Shown here in pieces: positions 32,396 to 44,897 of a stretch of DNA of 64,000 nt (the first letter of the stretch is position 1; every line of letters starts with the position of its first letter). Source of the DNA: Imbricaverruca yamaguchii (taxonomy: Eukaryota > Arthropoda > Thecostraca > Neoverrucidae); NCBI GenBank assembly GCA_034440575.1, contig JAOTOL010001525.1, forward strand, positions 1,107,501 through 1,171,500. Direction: 5' to 3'. The notes under the pieces were generated by a model, which ran no database searches, was not told the DNA's origin, and saw only the letters and a list, made by a program, of their open reading frames with translations. The position numbers and the translations under genes were made by a program.

Positions 32396-34155
32396 TGCGG
32401 GTGTCGACAGTTCACTGCATGGGTGTCGACAGCTCACTGCATGGGTGTCGACAGCTCACTGCATGGGTGTCGACAGCTCACTACATGGGTGTCGACGGCT
32501 CACTGCATGGGTGTCGACGGCTCACTGCATGGGTGTCGACAGTTCACTGCATGGGTGTCGACAGCTCACTGCATGGGTGTCGACAGCTCACTGCATGGGT
32601 GTCGACAGCTCACTGCATGGGTGTCGACAGCTCACTACATGGGTGTCGACAGCTCACTACATGGGTGTCGACGGCTCACTGCATGGGTGTCGACGGCTCA
32701 CTGCATGGGTGTCGACGACTCACTGCATGGGTGTCGACAGCTCACTGCATGGGTGTCGACGGCTCACTGCATGGGTGTCGACGGCTCACTGCATGGGTGT
32801 CGACAGCTCACTGCATGGGTGTCGACAGCTCACTGCATGGGTGTCGACAGCTCACTGCATGGGTGTCGACAGCTCACTACATGGGTGTCGACAGCTCACT
32901 ACATGGGTGTCGACGGCTCACTGCATGGGTGTCGACGGCTCACTGCATGGGTGTCGACAGCTCACTGCATGGGTGTCGACAGCTCACTGCATGGGTGTCG
33001 ACAGCTCACTGCATGGGTGTCGACAGCTCACTACATGGGTGTCGACAGCTCACTACATGGGTGTCGACGGCTCACTGCATGGGTGTCGACGGCTCGCTGC
33101 ATGGGTGTCGACAGCTCACTACATGGGTGTCGACAGCTCACTGCATGGGTGTTGACAGCTCACTGCATGGGTGTCGACAGCTCACTGCATGGGTGTCGAC
33201 AGCTCACTACATGGGTGTCGACAGCTCACTACATGGGTGTCGACGGCTCACTGCATGGGTGTCGACGGCTCACTGCATGGGTGTCGACGACTCACTGCAT
33301 GGGTGTCGACAGCTCACTGCATGGGTGTCGACGGCTCACTGCATGGGTGTCGACAGCTCACTGCATGGGTGTCGACAGCTCACTGCATGGGTGTCGACAG
33401 CTCACTGCATGGGTGTCGACAGCTCACTACATGGGTGTCGACAGCTCACTACATGGGTGTCGACGGCTCACTGCATGGGTGTCGACGGCTCACTGCATGG
33501 GTGTCGACAGCTCACTGCATGGGTGTCGACAGCTCACTGCATGGGTGTCGACAGCTCACTGCATGGGTGTCGACAGCTCACTACATGGGTGTCGACAGCT
33601 CACTACATGGGTGTCGACGGCTCACTGCATGGGTGTCGACGGCTCGCTGCATGGGTGTCGACAGCTCACTACATGGGTGTCGACAGCTCACTGCATGGGT
33701 GTTGACAGCTCACTGCATGGGTGTCGACAGTTCACTACATGGGTGTCGACAGCTCACTACATGGGTGTCGACGGCTCACTGCATGGGTGTCGACAGCTCA
33801 CTGCATGGGTGTCGACGGCTCACTTCATGGGTGTCGACAGCTCACTTCATGGGTGTCGACAGCTCACTGCATGGGTGTTGACAGCTCACTGCATGGGTGT
33901 CGACAGCTCACTACATGGGTGTCGACAGCTCACTGCATGGGTGTCGCCAGCTCACCGGCTCACTGCATGGGTGTCGACAGCTCACTGCATGGGTGTCGAC
34001 AGCTCACTGCATGGGTGTCGACAGCTCACTTCATGGGTGTCGACAGCTCACCGCATGGGTGTCGACAGCTCACTGCATGGGTGTCGACAGCTCACTGCAT
34101 GGGTGTCGACAGCTCACTGAATGGGTGTCGCCAGCTCACCGCATGGGTGTCGACG
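32396..34155. repeat. 22-bp minisatellite, about 80 copies, with higher-order repeats
   Basis: Unit: 'gggtgtcgacagctcactgc' plus 'at'. Variants (agctcactacat, ggctcactgcat, gactcactgcat, ggctcgctgcat, gttgac) recur in a fixed order: a block of about 26 units (572 bp) beginning before 32711 is repeated from about 33283. A later marker (ggctcgctgc) lies 550 bp apart, showing loss of one unit. The last copies (33940-34155) are more mutated. All plus frames are open because 22 bp cycles the frame. Confidence 0.97.
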
Positions 34156-35079
34156 ACTGGCGACCCTCGTGTCGGCCATGACACATGCCGCAGCGACACG
34201 CTTATTCATAGTGATGGGTCATGAAACTCATGTTGATGGGCTTTTAGGCTGGTTACGAATCAGGTTAAGTCGAGTTAAGTTGGGGAATAGATACGATACC
34301 CAGCAGATGGTATTCATGCTTGGGACTTGTAGCTGGTCTCTATCCTTTGGCAATGGTGTCGTGGTTCCTGAAATGTTGGTCACAGCCGGAGATCAATAAA
34401 TTTGTCGCTCACGAGAGGTTGGGGGGAAGGACATTGTCAGATAAACGAATGTTCTAAGGAGCTAAAATATGGTCTCCTCTTTCAGTAAAAAGTAGCCCGA
34501 TTTCGGAAATGTCAAAGAAGACCCATTGCTTAGCACGAAAATTGCCTAAAATTATTTCACCTCCACCCCTAGCTGACCCAAAATGCGTGTCTTCGACTTA
34601 TCACCAGCCAGCGCAATACACAGCTAACCATTCTTCTAGAAAACTCAATTTGTCACGTGAGCGGCACCAGTGACAACAAATTATCGCCAACGCGAGCTAC
34701 CATGTGACAGAAAACAAATGTCTGGTAACAGCTTCAAATGCGATGAAACTGCAGACGATACCACAACTTTGTGGACAGGAGCCCGAATCAGCACACGGCC
34801 GGGACGGACGACCGTTACTGCGCCAGCTCGATCCACTGTGCTACCTAGCGTACGCCGGTGAGCGGTACGCATGGTCTGCCTGTGGAGCGGCGACGTCCCC
34901 AGTCTGGCCGCACGGCCGGCTGACTCCGGTCGGACTCATCGGGTGGACTCGTTCCCACGTCCGCTACTCTGCCGACTGATGCGAGCCCTGTGCTGACGCG
35001 TACTGCTATGTGCCGCCGGCAGCGGAAGATTCCCCGGGAAAGCCGCCGGCAACCTCTGTCCGTCCGCCTCTGACTGTGC
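34156..35079. other. Intergenic, nothing firm
   Basis: No convincing exon. 34760-35050 is GC-rich and could contain an undetected exon of the candidate gene ending at 35691. Confidence 0.4.
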
Positions 35080-35458
35080 CAACGGACACTACGGCACCGG
35101 CTGCAGTAGATGCCCCCGGCCATCTCTGTCAACGGACACTACGGCACCGGCTGCAGGAGATGCCCCCGGCCATCTCTGTCGACGGACACTACGGCACCGG
35201 CTGCAGGAGATGCCCCCGGCCATCTCTGTCAACGGACACAACGACACCAGCTGCAGGAGATGCCCCCGGCCATCTCTGACAACGGACACCACGGCACCGG
35301 CTGCAGGAGATGCCCCCAGGCCATCTCTGTCAACGGACACAACGACACCAGCTGCAGGAGATGCCCCCAGGCCATCTCTGTCAACGGACACTACGGCACC
35401 GGCTGCAGGAGATGCCCCCGGCCATCTCTGTCAACGGACACTACGGCACCTGCTACAG
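35080..35458. repeat. ~50-bp minisatellite, about 8 copies, containing acceptor-like ctgcag
   Basis: Unit: 'ggccatctctgtcaacggac', then 'actacggcaccggctgcagg', then 'agatgccccc'. The array ends in 'cacctgctacag', directly before the candidate exon. Unit length varies 50-51 bp by one C. Confidence 0.93.
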
Positions 35459-35691
35459 TAGATGCCCTGAAGCCACCGGTTAATAAGAAGCCGTTCAATG
35501 TTAGCTTTCGGGGATTTGCGATACCAATTAGGATTCGCAACATCGTGGACATGCAGTTGTCTGACCTCATACGCCGTGCAAGTCCACAGCGCAGACAAAC
35601 GGCATCACCCACAGCGCAGCCGACAACGGTGGACGCGCCGCCTGATGGCGCTGCCGGGGAGCGTCTAACGACCCGCAACCCCTGCCGCTAG
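35459..35691 (+). CDS. Candidate terminal exon, unknown gene
   Basis: An acceptor 'cctgctacag' is followed by two bases and 77 codons to TAG at 35691. The product has a conserved-looking start, KPPVNKKPFNVSFRGFAI then PIRIRNIVDMQLSDLIRRA, and a Pro/Thr/Gln-rich tail ending RLTTRNPCR. The first half has mixed hydrophobic periodicity typical of folded protein, unlike the array before it. I recognise no family. The upstream exon is unknown, and the frame also continues back into the minisatellite, so the exact start is uncertain. Confidence 0.35.
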
Positions 35692-36499
35692 TATATCGGC
35701 CAGCCGACACCCCGACGTGGCTCGACATGGGCGGGGAAAGCAGCAGGCGACGAGTAAAAGCCCCGTGACCGGTTTGCGGACCCGGCAGTCAAGTTATTCG
35801 ATGCCAATCCTGAGGCGCTGCAAAAAGCTCAATTGTCTGACTGGTTGTACATGGTTGCTCCTGAGTCCAGCTGATGAATCGCTTCTACAACAAAAGTGGG
35901 TGGAGACTCTCCAATGCACACCACTTTTTCAACCACCTATGGATGCTAGGTGAAAAAAGATGACCCGAAATCTTAGGTTTTCCAATGGTAGGTACCTATT
36001 GCATTCCACAGATACTTCGTGAATTTATGATGTATACATGCACAGTATGCACATGCACAGCATGCACAGTAGCCCAGTATGCACACATATATACATAGGA
36101 GACACTCCATACTCCATCCTCGACGATGATGCAACGGTGCCGTACCACTGACACAGCCCATGCACTCCTGCCCGTGCGACTGGTCGGCGTGTCTGCGATG
36201 CATTCTCCGATACGCTCCAGGAGCTCTGGTTGTTGCAGTACCCCATCGTAATCGGCCGGCGGTACGTTTTCTCCGGCGGTGCCGATTCCCACGTGGAGGC
36301 GTGCTGTAACCAGCTGGACGTGCGTGCTGTAGAGCACGCTGACCGTGGTGGCACGACCGCGGGGAGGGGCGGCCCGGGGGCCGGACCGGTCTAAAGAGCA
36401 CTCCTGTTGTGATCGCCTTCCTCCGATCTCTGAGCATTCGGGGAGAAACGCTGGCCGACGAGATCGGCGATACGCCGAGCGACATCGGCGGCGCTAAGC
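35692..36499. other. Intergenic, nothing recognised
   Basis: Contains short 'catgcacagtatgcac' duplications near 36038. No gene. Confidence 0.5.
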
Positions 36500-37075
36500 C
36501 GAATTACACAGGCTGCGCTACTCTGGCTTACGCGGGCGGCGCTACTCTGGCTTACACAGGCGGCGCTACACTGTCTTACACAGGCGGCACTATGCTGTCT
36601 TACACGGGCGGCGCTAAGTTGGCTTGAACGGGCGGAGCTACGCTGGCTTACACGGGCGACGCTAGGTTGGCTTACACGGGCGGCGCTACTCTGTCTTACA
36701 TGGGAGGCGCTAGACTGGTTTACAAGGGCGGCGCTACTCTAGCTTACACGGGCGGCGCTACTCTGGCTTACACGGCCGGCGCTACTCTGGCTTACACAGG
36801 CGGCGCTAGGCTGGTTTACACGGGCGGCGCCAGTGTGGCCTACACGGGCGGCGCTACGCTGGTTTACAAAGGCGGCGCTACTGTGGCTTGCACGGGCGGC
36901 ACTACTCTGGCTTACACGGGCGGCGCTACGCTGGTCTATAAGGGCGGTGCTACTGTGGCTTACACGGGCGGCACTACTCTGGCTTACACGGGCGGCGCTA
37001 CGCTGGTCTATAAGGGCGGCGCTACTGTGGCTTACACGGGCGGCGCTACTCTGGCTTGCACGGGCGGCGCTGCGC
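36500..37075. repeat. 24-bp minisatellite, about 24 copies
   Basis: Unit: 'ggcggcgctactctggctta' plus 'cacg'. The eight-codon period translates as TGGATLAY, but a stop at 36625 and the uniform composition speak against coding. Variants ctggttta, ctgtctta and gcttgcac recur in groups. Confidence 0.96.
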
Positions 37076-37263
37076 CAGTCAGTAGGGTAGCTGTGGCGCG
37101 GACAGTGACGCCTCTCTAGCTGGCTGTTTGCAGCTCCTGGGGCCGCGGGCGTTCGTAACCTGGAGGGCGGCACGGAGTCGGAGTCCGCAGACACTGCTAG
37201 CACATTCCAGGCGTGTATGTGTGTGTTATACCCTGCAGTCCATGGTGTTCGAGTACTGACCAT

Positions 37264-37402
<139 letters not shown>

Positions 37403-37746
37403 GGAACCTTTCACCTCGCTTGTGTACATTGAGGTGGAAAGGTATACGGCTGCGCTTGATCTCATCAGATCAGGCGGAAGTGCGAATTTAAGCGCATTGA
37501 CGTTCATATCATGCCTAGTTTTGACCATGCTTTTCCAAGGTATTTAAATGGTGATCGTACACATTGACATCATCTAAATTAACCTCCTTTCGCACACTAC
37601 GTCTCACCAACTGCAAAAGCGGTTGATTGGAGATGGAAATTGCCGGAAGTACCACTACTTTTTCCCATGGAGCAATCTCTTTCGTGTTGGAATCCGTGGA
37701 AGAACGAGGCAAAATAACTTATCTGTCATAAGATGTTTTCACAATA

Positions 37747-37752
<6 letters not shown>
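37403..37752. other. Unassigned
   Basis: No feature recognised between the GT and TA microsatellites. Confidence 0.5.

Positions 37753-37830
<78 letters not shown>
37753..37830. repeat. (TA)n microsatellite
   Basis: About 39 TA dinucleotides. Confidence 0.98.
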
Positions 37831-37832
<2 letters not shown>

Positions 37833-38148
37833 TACGTTATGCACTCTGCATGCACGCTATATGATACACAAAATACACAATAAAACACTAATAATTAGCT
37901 GCAGCACTAATAACTACTATGTATTATGTACAAGCCGCTACTATGTACTAAGAATGTACACTTATTAAGTATTTAATATGTATGCATATGTATATGTATA
38001 TACATATGCATAATGTGGTATCCTATATTCACTGACAAATCTCCTAATACCTGCGACATAAAAATGAAGCCACTTTTTCCATGAAGCCATCCTTAGACAT
38101 AGCCGTTCGTATGACGTCATGTGCAGATGGCTCAAGATGATCAAATGT
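37831..38148. other. AT-rich flank
   Basis: Nothing recognised; more scattered TATATG palindromes near 37985. Confidence 0.5.
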
Positions 38149-38331
38149 TTAATTTACTCGTAGTGGAGGAAGACTGATTAGGCAGCTGCGCCGTACCTCG
38201 TAATGCATGCGCGTGTGTTCAACTGTTCTGGAGGTTTCGGCATCCATCCCGCGGAGGTGCAAAAACTCGTCGTCTCGCCTGCCCCAGCGAGCAACAGCTT
38301 TCCAATTCTGACAGGTTGGAACACAGCACAC
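38149..38331 (-). CDS. Possible THAP-type zinc-finger fragment
   Basis: A 60-codon minus ORF begins MCCVPTCQNWKAVARW and continues DDEFLHLRG. The Cys-Cys-Val-Pro-x-Cys start and a following Phe/His-Leu segment resemble the first half of a THAP C2CH domain. The second half (the conserved Trp, AVYPF and Cys-x2-His) is not present, so this could be an exon whose partner is elsewhere, a decayed transposon-derived piece, or chance. Confidence 0.2.
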   Translation of the reverse strand: MCCVPTCQNWKAVARWGRRDDEFLHLRGMDAETSRTVEHTRMHYEVRRSCLISLPPLRVN

Positions 38332-39431
38332 TCTTGTTTAAAAGAACACCAATTATTGCGCAATATTTCGTGCAACGCTAAATCTAAACGTATTTCAACA
38401 GTGTTTCATCATTCTAGCTTAACTTAGATTGATACGCATACATTTGCGGAAAGCATAATTAGTGATTGCAACTTCTTCGTGAAAAAACTACTGCGAATTT
38501 GTACACTTCCATGAGCTGTTAACATTGCGACCTGCCGACTTGATGCATACGACTGATACGATAGGGCCTTGAAATTGTTGATGTGACTGATTGTGGAGTA
38601 CGTGGTTATGCAAGCAGGGAGACACCACTGCATTCGAGAGACTGATCCCCTCAGTTGGCTCAAAATCACCAATGCTGAAACGTTCCAATCTCTCGCAATC
38701 TGCAATCCACGAAGGCGCTAAAAAGTCTTCTTAATTTAAGGGTCCAAATGCTCCGCAATCATTCGAACACGTCCACGATGTTTAAAAGCTCAACTACTCA
38801 TAATTCAAAATCTGCCAAAATGGTCAAAACCTACAATGTTTAAAAGCCCAACTGCTCACAATTCCCAATCGTCCAAACACTGGCTTATGCACATCCAAAC
38901 GTGATGCGACATACTGGAGACGTATTCTGTTGTATAGCTTGCTCTTGCTCTTAATAACTTTCTTGTGTTTTCGAATGTGACAGGTAGGACAGTTCTTTTA
39001 TTTGTAGGCAACATGTTAGTTACTTTTTGCATATCTGTGAATTAGTTTAAGGGACAGCATCCCCTCCGCGGACTATCAAGAGTGAACTCTGGCTGACCGG
39101 AATAGCTCCCGAGGCATGTTTCTAGCGATGGAGAGGGTTCAAGCCAACCATTCCCTTCTTTCTGCAGAAGGACAGAGAGGTTGACAATTCTCCGGCACCA
39201 CTTTCTGCACTGTTCCGTGTGCCGATTTGGCAGAGTAGGCCGGGCGCCGACCAGGTGAAGTGCCCAGGTGAAGGCACGTGCGTGGCCAGGCGGCGGCCAG
39301 GCGCCGACAGGGCGCCACCTACACACCGCCGCGTCCGGTGAAAGAGAAACGGCGCGCGGCAGTGGTGGTGCGGCCGCCGCCGGGTGTGCGCGTGAGGCCC
39401 GTGTGTCCGCCGTGGTCGGCGTCCAAGCACC
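38332..39431. other. Intergenic with a small direct duplication
   Basis: A ~60-bp segment with 'gatgtttaaaagctcaact' (38777) is repeated as 'aatgtttaaaagcccaact' (38839). From 39040 the DNA becomes GC-rich; no gene supported. Confidence 0.45.
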
Positions 39432-39505
39432 TGCGTGGTGCTCCAGTGCGGTGCTCCACCGCGGTGTTCCACCACGGTGTTCCATCGTGGTGCTCTACCG
39501 TGGTG
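39432..39505. repeat. 16-bp array, about 5 copies
   Basis: Repeats of 'cggtgttccaccacgg' type, each partly palindromic (gtggt/accac). Confidence 0.75.
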
Positions 39506-42204
39506 CGCCTTCTCCAGCCGCCGGCAGCGCGTGACGGCCCACCTGGATACTGCGGTAACTAGTAACGGTGAAGGTTCCCATAGTAATCCCCTCTGGCAGG
39601 CCGTTTTCTATCCGAAAACGCAGATAGAGTTCCACGGGGACGTGTAGGTACACTTTGCCTGTTTATTTTTCAGTTATGGTGCACGGTGCATCCAGTCCGA
39701 TGGCAGGAAGGCTGCGTGTGTTTGCAGCCGCAGAAGTCTGGAATAATCGGCGAAGCTATGTGCCGAACATCACTCTGTAATCAGTGCCGAACATCATTCT
39801 GTAATCAGTGAACATGTATGATGTGCTTCCTGTGGTCTGCCGAGGGGACGCTGGATGCCACCACCAATAACATTTTGTAAAGATATGAGCGCCACATTGC
39901 TTTACATGGCGCTCTAAAGTTTCGAATATCAGCTATTCATTCTTTGTGCATACATTGCTGTAAATAAAAATCAGTGTCGTGTCAGGTGACTTAAACATGA
40001 CGTCATTCATGAAGGCATGGCGTTGGAATATGTGATAAAATGGTAATGATGTTGATATACATCAGCATTATTGAATAAAAGCTCATCAGTCTGCACAAAT
40101 GGATGCTTGATTCATCAAGTAAAACTATAAAGTGCATCTTCGGGTTTTCTGACTTGGCATAAGATTATTGGCCTTTCCAAGGTCACACAAAACCATTGAC
40201 CTCATTTTAGGGTGACTCATTGACTTCTCATTTTTGGCTCTACATCAGCATTAAAAAAGTATCCTGGGGATCCTCAGATTACTTTTTTTTTACATACGCG
40301 AAGGCTTATTTTACGTTAACGAGAAACTATCGCGGAGTTCTGGTCATGTAAGTTCATTAACTCCGCCGGAAATGGGCAGTTTGTCGCCTTCGAATGGCAC
40401 GGAAGGGAGTTGTTACGGCGCCCTGAGAATGCCAAACAGAACAGGCTAGAGTCAGAAAACAAAAGCCCGCATGCACTTTGCAACAGGATCTTGCGAGCGA
40501 CATCAAGCATGATTCTGTGGGATCATTTACTAGCTTTAGAAGTGAGGTCATAGGTCAGCTTTGTTCCCAGTCGAGTTTTGTGATATATCAGGCCATCTCA
40601 GGTCAGATTATTAATCACATATTCGAACCTTCACTCAATATTTCCATTTTTACTTCGCTATGGCGCAAATGGTCGCAAAATTCGAATTGCACACCTAATC
40701 ATCAAAGAGCGGATCTAAGTTCAATAATTATCATCCGAAATTGCCTAAAGTTAATGATCTTGGTACAAAATGACAACAGAAACCCAAGACATTAGGCATA
40801 TGGACATCTTCCGAAGCATAAAACTCTTTCTATGTCATCGGTGAAGCATCTGAATACTACAACTGGAGAAATGTTGCTTCATCCACCGACCAACTCGTGC
40901 AGAGCATACATCTTCTGCCGGGAGAAAGAGGCAGATTTGATCTCCTCCAACTTTTGTTCTAGACCACGCAGATAAACATGGTTTTCATAGCGCGCTTCGT
41001 TATCCTCTATCTGATCAACGGTGTCAATTTGCATTACTGCTACCTTTACTGTTGATCATCCAGGTTGGGTGGGAGAGGCCAAAGTCTGGGTGTTCGCGAT
41101 TGACAGGTTTATATTGCCGGGTTTCTCTTCCTAGCCCTAGCCAAATGATATTTTCGGGTAATGCGACGCATATACAGCTAGCTAAGCCTCCGGTGAACGC
41201 CACGAAATGGAATTCAATGTCAAGATCATGCGTGGGACGCGCGGGAAGCAACATAGTTTTTTTCCGAGTTCGAACGTAATTGTACCTTGACTTTCAAACT
41301 ACGAAGGATGAAGAGATGGCATGAAGACAGGTGGACCTAAAAAATGGGTCTAAGCATGGATGCAAAAGAAAAGTTTGGACTTGATCTGAGCTCTGACATG
41401 ATCTGAGATCACCAAAACTATTCTGGTGCTTTGCTTTGAACAAGTATCCACACATTCATATGCAAAGCTGCGTCCTTCTGAAATATCTTTCGACACCTAG
41501 AAAGGCACTGTAAAAAGGACACGTTCCCAAACCAGTGACCTGGCATTGACCTCATCTAGCTGTATGACCCTGGCCCCTAGACAAAGATTTAAGCACTACG
41601 AGGTTCACTCTTCAATTGCCAGACGGTATGCTACATTTGAGCACGATCGCATTGTGCGTTCGGAGGCTATTCTTGAAAAAGGACATGAGGGAGATAGAGA
41701 AAAACTTGCCAGAAAAACCGGTAAAAGTAAAATATTTGGGTTAATTGCTTCAATGACAGCAAATCAAACCTATCTGACAATGCATATATAGTTTACCCGT
41801 CTCAGTGTGCCACATACGTGACTAAGAACAATACAAAACAACACATTTCAAAAAATCATTCTGTTCATCTCTCAATCCTTCCGCATCCAGGCAGTGAAAC
41901 CAGAACGCCATGGGATGGAATGACAAGCCAACCTGATGCATAAGGCGCATGGCACACGTGCACGTTCCTATCCATGTGCCTGTCGAGCAAAACACGGCAG
42001 GGTGGCGATCTGTCTGCATAATTCACAGATTAGCCTGTGCTGACCAAGTCCCATTACTCAACCCTCGCCATAAACGCAGACAGTTGGACGAGATCAGAGT
42101 AGTAGCAAGGAATGCGATTGGTGCAACTCAGCCAACCAGCGAGTGCTTGTGCGGTTGGTCTGGTGTTGACCGAACAGATACCCCACTTGGTGTCAGGCGG
42201 CCTA
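39506..42204. other. Intergenic; AGGTCA-rich in places
   Basis: No gene recognised. A 26-bp pair 'gaacatcactctgtaatcag' lies at 39763/39789. AGGTCA/TGACCT motifs recur at 39987, 40178-40200, 40545-40605 and 41536-41555, in the style of the TTAA element and the 492-bp repeat, so old mobile DNA is likely. Confidence 0.4.
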
Positions 42205-42335
42205 TCAGGTTTGCCAGGACTAGTTCGATTCGACTGTCGCTACTCTTCACCCTCAGTCAATCGGCGTGAGAGATTAGCGACGTTACTCGATGATCGATGT
42301 GGCGTAAAAAAGGCTATAACCACCAATAGCCACCA
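42205..42335 (+). mobile_element. SINE copy (AACC-tail family)
   Basis: B-box-like 'agttcgattcgac' is followed by 'tgtcgctactcttcac', 'caatcggcgtgagagatt' and the tail 'gtggcgtaaaaaaggc' with 'taaccacc'. Collinear with the copy at 3541. Confidence 0.6.
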
Positions 42336-42407
42336 CCGACTCCGCCCTCTCTCCCATTCCTCGACGATGTGCGTTCCGTCGAACACCCTGTCGCACCTGT
42401 AGCTGTG

Positions 42408-42770
42408 ACCATATTTGGCGGCGGCAGCGACGGCGGCGGCCGTGGCGGACCGACCTGACGGGGTACGCTGCGGCGGCGGTGGCCGTGGCGGACCGACAGG
42501 GTACGCTGCGGCGGCGGTGGCCGTGGCGGACCGACAGGGTACGCTGTGGCGGTGGCGGCCGTGGCGGACCGACCTGACGGGGTACGCTGTGGCGGCCGTA
42601 GCGGACCGACCTGACGGGGTGCGCTGTGGCGGCGGTGGCCGTGGCGGACCGACCTGAAGGAGTACGCTGTGGCGGTGGCGGCTGTGGCGGACCGACCTGA
42701 CCGGGGTACGCTGTGGCGGCCGTGGCGGACCGACCTGACCGGGGTACGCTGTGGCGGCGGTGGCCGACTG
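42408..42770. repeat. ~42-bp GC-rich minisatellite, about 9 copies
   Basis: Unit: 'gtggcggaccgacctgacgg' then 'ggtacgctgtggcggcggtg' plus 'gcc', with length variants of 30-45 bp. Confidence 0.92.
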
Positions 42771-42772
42771 GT

Positions 42773-42775
<3 letters not shown>

Positions 42776-42827
<52 letters not shown>

Positions 42828-42830
42828 CGC
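42776..42830. repeat. (GCC)n trinucleotide repeat
   Basis: About 18 GCC repeats. Poly-Ala, Pro, Arg or Gly frames here are shadows. Confidence 0.97.
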
Positions 42831-43014
42831 CGTCGCCACCATTCAGGCCACGCTTCCTGCACCGAGCCGGACCGGCCGGTTGCCGGCCACCGCCAGCCAC
42901 CGCCAGCCACCGCGCCGCTCGGTGGTGACCTATTCTTCCAGCGGTGATGAGCTGCCGGTCTGCACGGCGTCCAGTCGTCTCCAGCCCGGGGCCGACGACG
43001 CGTGACGTCAGATG

Positions 43015-43385
43015 GCTCGGGCTGATGCCGCTTGCCAGGTGTTCCGGGCCGGTGTGGCGTGACGTCAGGTATCAGGAGCCGGTGTGGCGTGACGTCAGAG
43101 TCTCGGGCTTATGCCGCTTGCCAGGTGTTCCGGGCCTGTGTCGCGCGATGTCAGATATCCGGAGCCGGTGTGGCGCGACGTCAGACATCCGGAGCCTGTG
43201 TCGCGCGACGTCAGACATCCGGAGCCGGTGTGGCGCGACGTCAGACATCCGGAGCCGGTGTCGCGCGACGTCAGACATCCGGAGCCGGTGTCGCGCGACG
43301 TCAAGTGTCTCGGGTTGATGCCGCATCATGTCAGATATCCCAGGCTCATACTGCGTGACGTCAGATATCTCGGACCGGTGTTGTC
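43015..43385. repeat. 30-bp minisatellite with CRE-like cores, about 12 copies
   Basis: Unit: 'ggagccggtgtggcgcgacg' then 'tcagacatcc'. Flanking, older units have full TGACGTCA; the homogenised central units have cGACGTCA. Confidence 0.93.
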
Positions 43386-43509
43386 AGCCACAATATGGAA
43401 CGTCACCGAACTACCACGGGGTGGTGCATCGCGTGATCCTGGGATTTACGGAGCAACGCGAAGGCAGTGTCAGGGGATCACGAGCCGTAGACGGTGTTCC
43501 TCCTGGCCG

Positions 43510-44490
43510 GCGATACCTGCAAGCTACACTGAGCCACACGGGGCAGCCCTCTCAGCGGAGAACATCTGGCCGGAGCTACACTGAGCCACACGGGGCAGCC
43601 CTCCCAGTAGATAGCATCTGGCCGGAGGTACACTGAGCCACACGGGGCAGCCCTCCCAGTAGATTACATCTGACCGGAGCTACACTGAGCCACATGGGGC
43701 AGCCCTCCCAGTAGATAGCATCTGGCCGGAGCTACACTGAGCCACACGGGGCAGCCCTCTCAGTAGATTACATCTGACCGGAGCTACACTGAGCCACACG
43801 GGACAGCCCTCTCAGCGGATTACATCTGGCCGGAGCTACACTGAGCCACACGGGGCAGCCCTCCCAGTAGATAGCATCTGGCCGGAGCTACACTGAGCCA
43901 CACGGGGCAGCCCTCCCAGTAGATTACATCTGGTCGGAGCTACACTGAGCCACACGGGGCAGCCCTCCCAATAGATAGCATCTGGCCGGAGCTACACTGA
44001 GCCACACGGGGCAGCCCTCCCAATAGATAGCATCTGGTCGGAGCTACACTGAGCCACACGGGGCAGCCCTCCCAATAGATAGCATCTGGTCGGAGCTACA
44101 CTGAGCCACACGGGACAGCCCTCCCAATAGATAGCATCTGGTCGGAGTTACACTGAGCCACACGGGGCAGCCCTCCCAATAGATAGCATCTGGTCGGAGC
44201 TACACTGAGCCACACGGGGCAGCCCTCCCAATAGATAGCATCTGGTCGGAGTTACACTGAGCCACACGGGGCAGCCCTCCCAATAGATAGCATCTGGTCG
44301 GAGCTACACTGAGCCACATGGGGCAGCCCTCCCAATAGATAGCATCTGGTCGGAGCTACACTGAGCCACACGGGGCAGCCCTCCCAATAGATAGCATCTG
44401 GTCGGAGCTACACTGAGCCACATGGGGCAGCCCTCCCAATAGATAGCATCTGGTCGGAGCTACACTGAGCCACACGGGGCAGCCCTCTCA
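43510..44490. repeat. 52-bp minisatellite, about 18 copies
   Basis: Unit: 'tacactgagccacacggggc', then 'agccctcccaatagatagca', then 'tctggtcggagc'. Left copies carry cagtagatta/cagcggagaac variants; right copies are nearly identical, suggesting recent growth on the right. Confidence 0.97.
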
Positions 44491-44498
44491 GCGGCCCT

Positions 44499-44897
44499 CT
44501 CGTCACTCATGTCATGCTGCCTGGCTTGCAACGCCCCACTCTTCTGTGGTGTGCGTAAATGTGTTTGTGGTGTGGTCATGCTTTAATAGTACCACCGTTA
44601 ATACACCCAGTTACTGGCTTTGTAACATGCATTTTTTATAGGAACATTTCACACTTGAGCCTTCTTCGTTGCTTTGAACTCAGTATAAGTGCTGCCAACA
44701 TTCTGACAATTTTTCTCCCTGATAGTAATGCACCGTTCTAAGGAAAAATTACTTCCGCTACCGGAACTATACGAAGACTGTCTTTCGTTACTTTCTCCAA
44801 TGAATCTCCATTTGACTAGGTTGAATTTTTTTCACACCACTAGGTGGGATTTAACGGCACTAGGTGGGACGCATCCCACCTAGGTAGCATGATAGAG
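44499..44897 (+). mobile_element. Dispersed ~400-bp repeat, copy B, with terminal hairpin
   Basis: Collinear with 27121-27526. Near its end a perfect hairpin ctaggtggga/tcccacctag (44860-44869 and 44874-44883, 4-base loop) is followed by 'gtagcatg' and 'ggccctg'. No ORF. Confidence 0.7.

Noticed and set aside
32279..34120. 613-codon plus-strand ORF (HGCRQLTAWVSTAH-type repeats)
   Set aside because: A 22-bp unit cycles through all three frames, and all three plus frames are similarly open. Substitutions show no codon-position bias.
36500..37119. Possible repetitive secreted protein (TGGATLAY repeats)
   Set aside because: A stop at 36625 interrupts it, there is no signal peptide, and the opposite strand is just as open.
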